A stretch of 11,784 bases of DNA from an uncultured Zetaproteobacteria bacterium. Lineage in GTDB: Bacteria; Pseudomonadota; Zetaproteobacteria; Mariprofundales; Mariprofundaceae. Below the pieces are notes generated by a model. It did not search any database, was not told where the DNA came from, and worked only from the letters and a program-made list of their open reading frames with translations. Positions 8,038-11,784 of the stretch are shown one piece after another. Both the position numbers and the translations under genes were made by a program. The first letter of the stretch is position 1. Each line of letters starts with the position of its first letter. The DNA lies in the NCBI GenBank assembly GCA_947311795.1, contig CAMZLX010000037.1:1-11784 (forward strand), in the 5' to 3' direction.

Positions 8038-9632
8038 TTTCAAGTTTGATTAAGAAAATCAAAAGTGCATTAAGCAGCGACGAACAATCCGCGCCAAAAG
8101 AAGCTGAAAAACCAAAACAGCAACATACGACAGACAAACCCAAGCGTAAGCGCCCGCCCCGCAAGCCTCGTCAAAACCAACCGCGTCAAACAAAAGGTGA
8201 TGAGGCTAAACCTCAGCATAAATCGCAACCCAAAACACATGGCAAACCGCGCCCACAAGGCAAAAAAGTGCATAAACCCATGGAGAAAATTAAACCCAAA
8301 CCTGCCGAACCCATTGTCGCCGATGATGATTGGAAAGCGGAGAAAGACACCGAGTTTACAGCATTAGGGCTGCCCAATGCACTGCTTCATGCCATTGATG
8401 ATTTGGGTTACACCGAATTATCCGCTGTGCAAAAAATTGCATTCCCGATTACGATGTCTGGTAAAGACATTGCAGGACAAGGCAGAACAGGCACAGGTAA
8501 AACCGCTACATTTTTGATTACAGCCATCAAAAATATCATTGAAAACCCTGCCAAAGAAGGTCGCAAAACCAATCAGCCGCGTGTGTTGGTGATTGCGCCC
8601 ACCCGTGAATTGGTAATTCAAATTGCCAGTGATGCTGTCAACCTCACCAAACACACCAATATTAATGTCCACGCCGTGTTTGGGGGTGTGGATTATGAAA
8701 AGCAACAAAAACCATTTGAAACAGGTGTAGAAATTCTGATTGGTACACCGGGTCGCCTGATTGATTTCCATAAAAAACATTGCTACGACCTGAAATGTGT
8801 AGACGTGATGGTGTTGGATGAAGCCGACCGTATGTTTGATTTGGGTTTCATCAAAGACCTTCGCTTCTTACTTAATCGTTTGCCCAAATATGATGAGCGT
8901 CAATCGCTGATGTTCTCCGCCACACTATCGCATCGCGTGATGGAATTGGCTTATGACCACATGAACAACCCTGAAAAAGTTCAAGCTGAATCAGGCGATA
9001 TTACCGCAGCTTCCATTGTGGAAAGCATGTATCACACCGCCATGGATGAGAAGTTACCCTTGTTGATTCACTTGCTTAAAAGCATGGATGTGCAACGTGG
9101 CATGGTGTTTATCAATGAAAAACGCACTGGTGAAAAGCTAGCCCGCGACCTTGCCAAACATGGTTTTAATGTAGGCATTATTTCAGGCGATGTACAGCAG
9201 CGAAAACGCATGAAAATTTTGGAAATGTTTACCAAAGGTGAATTGAAACTTTTGATTGCTACCGATGTCGCCAGTCGCGGTATTCATGTGGATGATATTA
9301 CCCATGTGTTTAACTACGATTTACCCGAAGATGCAGAGTCTTATGTGCATAGAATTGGGCGCACAGGTCGCGCTGGTGCTGATGGCATTGCGATTTCATT
9401 TGCTTGTGAGCGCTATTGTTTTGAAGTGCCTGCAATTGAGGCATACATCAAAAAATCTATTCCCGTCAAAGAAATTAAACCTGAGATGATTGAATTGGGT
9501 AAACCAACGCATCCTGATGCCAAAGCTGAGGGTTTGAAAGCGGGTGATGCGGCAGAAAAACGCCCGCGCCAAGGTGGGAATAATCGCGGTGGCAACAGGA
9601 ATGGTGGTCAAAATCGCCGCCCCCGCCGCTAA
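8034..9632 (+). CDS. rhlB: RhlB-like DEAD-box RNA helicase with basic N-terminal extension
   Basis: This ATP-dependent RNA helicase is, in gammaproteobacteria, a partner of RNase E in the RNA degradosome. All core motifs are present in the 532 residues: a Q-motif region (about 108-138), motif I GRTGTGKT (150-157), PTREL (189-193), TPGR (238-241), DEAD (262-265), SAT (295-297), the ATDVASRG segment (409-416) and HRIGRTGR (439-446). Segments such as LDEADRMFDLGFIKDLR and THVFNYDLPED match RhlB rather than RhlE, SrmB or DbpA. Before the core lie about 95 extra residues rich in Lys, Pro and Gln, starting with a possible amphipathic helix (MISSLIKKIKSALSS). The tail (about 508-532) is Arg/Gly/Asn-rich, suited to binding RNA. 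ATG 8034 overlaps the upstream TGA (ATGA), with AAGGA at 8023-8027. No RNase E gene lies in the window to confirm a degradosome role. Confidence 0.92.
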   Translation: MISSLIKKIKSALSSDEQSAPKEAEKPKQQHTTDKPKRKRPPRKPRQNQPRQTKGDEAKPQHKSQPKTHGKPRPQGKKVHKPMEKIKPKPAEPIVADDDWKAEKDTEFTALGLPNALLHAIDDLGYTELSAVQKIAFPITMSGKDIAGQGRTGTGKTATFLITAIKNIIENPAKEGRKTNQPRVLVIAPTRELVIQIASDAVNLTKHTNINVHAVFGGVDYEKQQKPFETGVEILIGTPGRLIDFHKKHCYDLKCVDVMVLDEADRMFDLGFIKDLRFLLNRLPKYDERQSLMFSATLSHRVMELAYDHMNNPEKVQAESGDITAASIVESMYHTAMDEKLPLLIHLLKSMDVQRGMVFINEKRTGEKLARDLAKHGFNVGIISGDVQQRKRMKILEMFTKGELKLLIATDVASRGIHVDDITHVFNYDLPEDAESYVHRIGRTGRAGADGIAISFACERYCFEVPAIEAYIKKSIPVKEIKPEMIELGKPTHPDAKAEGLKAGDAAEKRPRQGGNNRGGNRNGGQNRRPRR

Positions 9633-9666
9633 AATGAAAAGTAATGATACCTTGTAATCCTATATC

Positions 9667-9785
9667 CGTCATTCCCGCGCCACCCCAGGGTGTTCTCTCT
9701 GCCTTTAGCATTCACCTTAAGGCGGGAATCCACCAAACACGGAGCTGTATCAAGAATATGGATTCCCGCCTTCGCGGGAATGACG
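9667..9785. repeat. Composite palindromic repeat (REP/MITE-like) between rhlB and tyrS
   Basis: The ends are perfect 12-base inverted repeats: CGTCATTCCCGC (9667-9678) and GCGGGAATGACG (9774-9785). Inside lies a second perfect 12-base pair, GGCGGGAATCCA (9721-9732) and TGGATTCCCGCC (9759-9770). The core ATTCCCGC/GCGGGAAT thus occurs four times in alternating orientation. A small CACCC-CA-GGGTG hairpin (9681-9692) sits within the left half. Read on the minus strand, the element encodes the IPAKAGIH-type peptide known from spurious annotations of such dispersed repeats in many proteobacteria. It fills most of the 177-base rhlB-tyrS gap. No transposase is present, so any movement would need one from elsewhere. 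It may also act as a transcription or mRNA-stability barrier. Confidence 0.8.
9762..9781 (+). repeat. Perfect 8-bp hairpin with CTTC loop inside the repeat
   Basis: ATTCCCGC (9762-9769) pairs with GCGGGAAT (9774-9781) around the loop CTTC. No T-run follows on either strand, so it is not a typical Rho-independent terminator. It could still stall RNase or polymerase. It ends 28 bases before the tyrS start. Confidence 0.7.
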
Positions 9786-9809
9786 ACATGAATAGTAAGG
9801 AACAAAAAC

Positions 9810-10991
9810 ATGAACATTGAACAACAAATACAATTATTATCCCGTGGCACTTTGGAAATCCTGCCCGCTGGAAGTTTGGAAGAAAAACTAAAGCTGGCGG
9901 AAAAAGAAGGTCGCCCGCTGCGCATCAAAGCAGGCTTTGACCCCACAGCACCTGACTTGCATTTGGGGCATACCGTGTTGCTGGAAAAGCTGCGCCAATT
10001 TCAACAATGTGGGCATCAAGTGGTGTTCTTGATTGGTGATTTTACGGGCATGATTGGCGACCCCACAGGCAAAAGCGCCACCCGCCCACCGCTGACCCAA
10101 GAAGAAGTGATGCAAAATGCGGAAACCTACAAACAGCAAGTGTTTAAGGTGCTTGATGAAAGCAAAACGGAAGTGCGTTTTAATTCCGAATGGTTGGGTA
10201 AAATGAGTGCTGCAGATTTGATTCAAATTGCAGGCAAAGCCACGGTTGCCAGAATGCTTGAGCGTGATGATTTTGAGAAACGCTACAAAGGCGGGCAAGC
10301 CATTGCCATCCATGAGTTTTTGTATCCATTGGTGCAAGGTTATGATTCGGTGGCTTTGGAAGCAGATGTGGAATTGGGCGGTAATGACCAGAAGTTTAAC
10401 CTGCTCATGGGTCGCCAACTGCAACAAGCTTATGATAAACCCACGCAAGTGATTCTAACCATGCCATTGCTGGAAGGTTTGGACGGTGTAAACAAGATGT
10501 CCAAATCCTTGAACAACTATGTGGGCATTCAAGAGCCTGCCAAAGAGCAATTTGGCAAAATCATGTCGGCATCCGATGACTTGATGATGCGTTATTATGA
10601 GTTGCTGACTGATGTGAATTTGGATGACGTGAAAACAATGCACCCTATGGAAGCCAAAAAACAACTGGCATCCTTGATTGTATCGCGTTTTCATGGTGAA
10701 GAAGCGGGCAAAGCGGCGCGGGATGGTTTTGAAAACCAGTTCGCCAAAAAAGAAATTCCTGATGATATTCCTGAAAAAACAATCACTGCTGAAAATGGTA
10801 AGCTTTGGATAGTCAAAGCATTATCCGAGGGTGGGTTGACGGCATCCAACGGCGAAGCCATGCGCATGATGAAACAAGGTGCAGTCTCTGTGGATGGCGA
10901 AAAACTCACCGATAAAGACACCCAACTTGAAGCAGGTTCATATTTGCTCAAAGTCGGTAAACGTAAGTTTTTACAACTGACCGTTAACTGA
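9810..10991 (+). CDS. tyrS: Tyrosyl-tRNA synthetase
   Basis: This class Ic synthetase charges tRNA-Tyr in the cytoplasm, working as a dimer. The 393 residues contain FDPTAPDLHLGH with the HIGH-type signature HLGH at 51-54, the conserved IGDFTGMIGDPTGKS (75-89), a tyrosine/tRNA segment with ELGGNDQKFNLL (188-199) and KMSKS at 229-233. A C-terminal S4-type RNA-binding domain spans about 330-393. Length and motif form match the shorter TyrZ-like branch found in many proteobacteria rather than the 424-residue E. coli type. ATG 9810 has TAAGGA (9796-9801) 8 bases upstream. The stop TGA overlaps the next gene's ATG by one base. Any promoter would have to lie in or next to the repeat upstream; I see no convincing hexamers there. 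Confidence 0.96.
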   Translation: MNIEQQIQLLSRGTLEILPAGSLEEKLKLAEKEGRPLRIKAGFDPTAPDLHLGHTVLLEKLRQFQQCGHQVVFLIGDFTGMIGDPTGKSATRPPLTQEEVMQNAETYKQQVFKVLDESKTEVRFNSEWLGKMSAADLIQIAGKATVARMLERDDFEKRYKGGQAIAIHEFLYPLVQGYDSVALEADVELGGNDQKFNLLMGRQLQQAYDKPTQVILTMPLLEGLDGVNKMSKSLNNYVGIQEPAKEQFGKIMSASDDLMMRYYELLTDVNLDDVKTMHPMEAKKQLASLIVSRFHGEEAGKAARDGFENQFAKKEIPDDIPEKTITAENGKLWIVKALSEGGLTASNGEAMRMMKQGAVSVDGEKLTDKDTQLEAGSYLLKVGKRKFLQLTVN

Positions 10992-11422
10992 TGCCTGCGC
11001 AGAAAGTAGACACCGCTTGGCTGCTGATTTTTATCGCATGGTTGATTGCCATGGCTTCCACATTAACCAGCTTGTTTTTCAGTGAAATCATGCACTTGGA
11101 ACCTTGTATTTTATGCTGGTATCAGCGTATTTGTATCTTTCCGTTATCCATTATATTGATGACAGGGCTGTTTCCACTGGATAAAGCCGTGCTCAAATAT
11201 GCATTACCACTCGCCATGCTTGGATTGGGATTCACGCTTTATCATATTGCCCTATTCTACGGCTTTATTCCTGAAGGTTTAAAGCCTTGTACTCAAGGTG
11301 TTCCGTGCGATGATGATAGCATGATCTTATTTGGCTTTTTACCCATTCCCCTGCTCTCATTGGCTGCATTTTCTGCCATCATTGGGCTGCTACTGGCTGC
11401 AAAACCGAGGTTAAACCCATGA
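10991..11422 (+). CDS. dsbB: DsbB/BdbC-like disulfide bond formation protein
   Basis: This inner-membrane thiol oxidase reoxidises a DsbA-type partner and passes electrons to quinone. The 143 residues hold four predicted membrane helices (about 10-30, 43-60, 68-90 and 112-137). The first redox pair is CILC (Cys39, Cys42) in EPCILCWYQR, and the second is Cys100/Cys106 in KPCTQGVPC. Both motifs and the short length fit the BdbC branch of DsbB, which is smaller than the roughly 176-residue E. coli protein. ATG 10991 overlaps the tyrS stop by one base and has no clear ribosome site, pointing to translation coupled to tyrS. The partner gene follows at once with an ATGA overlap. Confidence 0.93.
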   Translation: MPAQKVDTAWLLIFIAWLIAMASTLTSLFFSEIMHLEPCILCWYQRICIFPLSIILMTGLFPLDKAVLKYALPLAMLGLGFTLYHIALFYGFIPEGLKPCTQGVPCDDDSMILFGFLPIPLLSLAAFSAIIGLLLAAKPRLNP

Positions 11423-11784
11423 ATCAAAAATCAATATTATTCATCACGCTAGGTTTGATGCTTATCTTATTTGGCGGTGCGGCATATATGTATAATGCCA
11501 ACCAAGTCGCTGAAAAAACAGCCCTTGCCGCAGACAACAGCAGCGCCTTAGAAAAATTTCACTCGCCCCGCCTAGGTAGCACCAATGCCAAAGTGACCAT
11601 TGTTGAATTTATGGACCCCGCATGTGAAGCATGCAGCGCATTTCACGATGCCGTCAAAACCACCATGAAACAATACCAAGGCAAAGTGAAGCTGGTCATT
11701 CGTTATGCCCCTTTTCATCCTGGTTCCGATAAAGCGGTGGAAATTTTGGAAGCCGCGCGCAAATTGGGCAAATTTAGTGATGTG
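11419..11784 (+). CDS. DsbA/BdbD-like membrane-anchored thioredoxin-fold protein (3' end outside window)
   Basis: The frame is open from ATG 11419 to the window end (122 codons seen). The N-terminus is a single hydrophobic segment (about 5-25, core ILFITLGLMLILFGGAAY) that would anchor or export the protein, followed by a short linker. A thioredoxin-like fold begins near residue 50 (RLGSTNAKVTIVEFMDPAC), with the redox motif CEAC (Cys69-Cys72) after the first strand. Such proteins introduce or isomerise disulfides in periplasmic substrates. The adjacent DsbB/BdbC-like gene, overlapping by ATGA, is the natural reoxidase. GAGG at 11407-11410 supports the start. CEAC differs from the CPHC of E. 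coli DsbA, so its redox potential may differ. The length and the cis-proline region lie beyond the window, so oxidase and isomerase/reductase roles cannot be separated. Confidence 0.88.
   Translation, partial: MNQKSILFITLGLMLILFGGAAYMYNANQVAEKTALAADNSSALEKFHSPRLGSTNAKVTIVEFMDPACEACSAFHDAVKTTMKQYQGKVKLVIRYAPFHPGSDKAVEILEAARKLGKFSDV

Noticed and set aside
9762..9781. Rho-independent terminator after rhlB
   Set aside because: The hairpin is strong but no T-run follows on either strand, so it was annotated as part of the repeat.
9629..9946. Minus-strand ORF of 105 residues across the rhlB-tyrS gap
   Set aside because: It is a reading of the palindromic repeat (IPAKAGIH-type peptide) joined to antisense tyrS sequence. 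Such ORFs are familiar annotation artefacts.
9888..10448. Minus-strand ORF of 186 residues inside tyrS
   Set aside because: It is antisense to a clear tyrosyl-tRNA synthetase, has no recognisable domain, and is a shadow of the coding frame.
1..11784. CRISPR array, tRNA, toxin-antitoxin, phage or insertion-sequence genes
   Set aside because: No regularly spaced direct repeats, cloverleaf sequence, transposase or integrase motif, or small toxin-like pair was seen on either strand.

Overview
The window looks like ordinary chromosome from a Gram-negative bacterium, most likely a proteobacterium of moderate to low GC. The evidence is an outer-membrane secretin with a lipoprotein signal, an RhlB-type DEAD-box helicase, ThiI, a FieF-type metal exporter and a DsbB/DsbA-type pair. 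The sequence alone does not fix the genus. A marine or iron/sulfur-associated lineage, for example a Zetaproteobacterium or a gammaproteobacterium, is possible but is only a guess. All supported genes lie on the + strand. I found no tRNA, rRNA, CRISPR array, transposase or phage gene.

Region 1 (1-3000) is the distal end of a type IV pilus / MSHA-like assembly operon. It holds the 3' end of a PilN-like gene, a PilO/MshJ-like bitopic protein, a PilP/GspC/MshK-like bitopic protein and an MshL-family lipoprotein secretin. Together they would form the inner-membrane alignment complex and the outer-membrane pore. The genes are tightly spaced. They use AUA codons freely (18 counted in about 1000 codons).

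Region 2 (3001-9632) starts with a 120-bp intergenic stretch holding a possible extended -10 promoter. It is followed by four overlapping genes: ileS (isoleucyl-tRNA synthetase, GTG start, no AUA codon at all), thiI (4-thiouridine synthetase without the rhodanese domain), a fieF-like divalent-metal exporter (probable TTG start) and rhlB (DEAD-box helicase with an extra basic N-terminal segment). Each junction overlaps by 1 to 14 bases, so translational coupling is likely. Three of the four products act on RNA.

Region 3 (9633-9809) is an intergenic stretch filled mostly by a roughly 119-bp palindromic repeat. It is built from copies of the ATTCCCGC / GCGGGAAT motif common in dispersed repeats of many proteobacteria.

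Region 4 (9810-11784) holds tyrS, then a short DsbB/BdbC-like quinone-coupled thiol oxidase, then a membrane-anchored DsbA/BdbD-like thioredoxin-fold protein that runs off the end of the window. These three genes also overlap by one to four bases. No clearly new system is visible. The more interesting points are the AUA contrast between ileS and the pilus genes, the CxxC in the rhodanese-less ThiI, the possible membrane-binding helix on RhlB, and the composite repeat.
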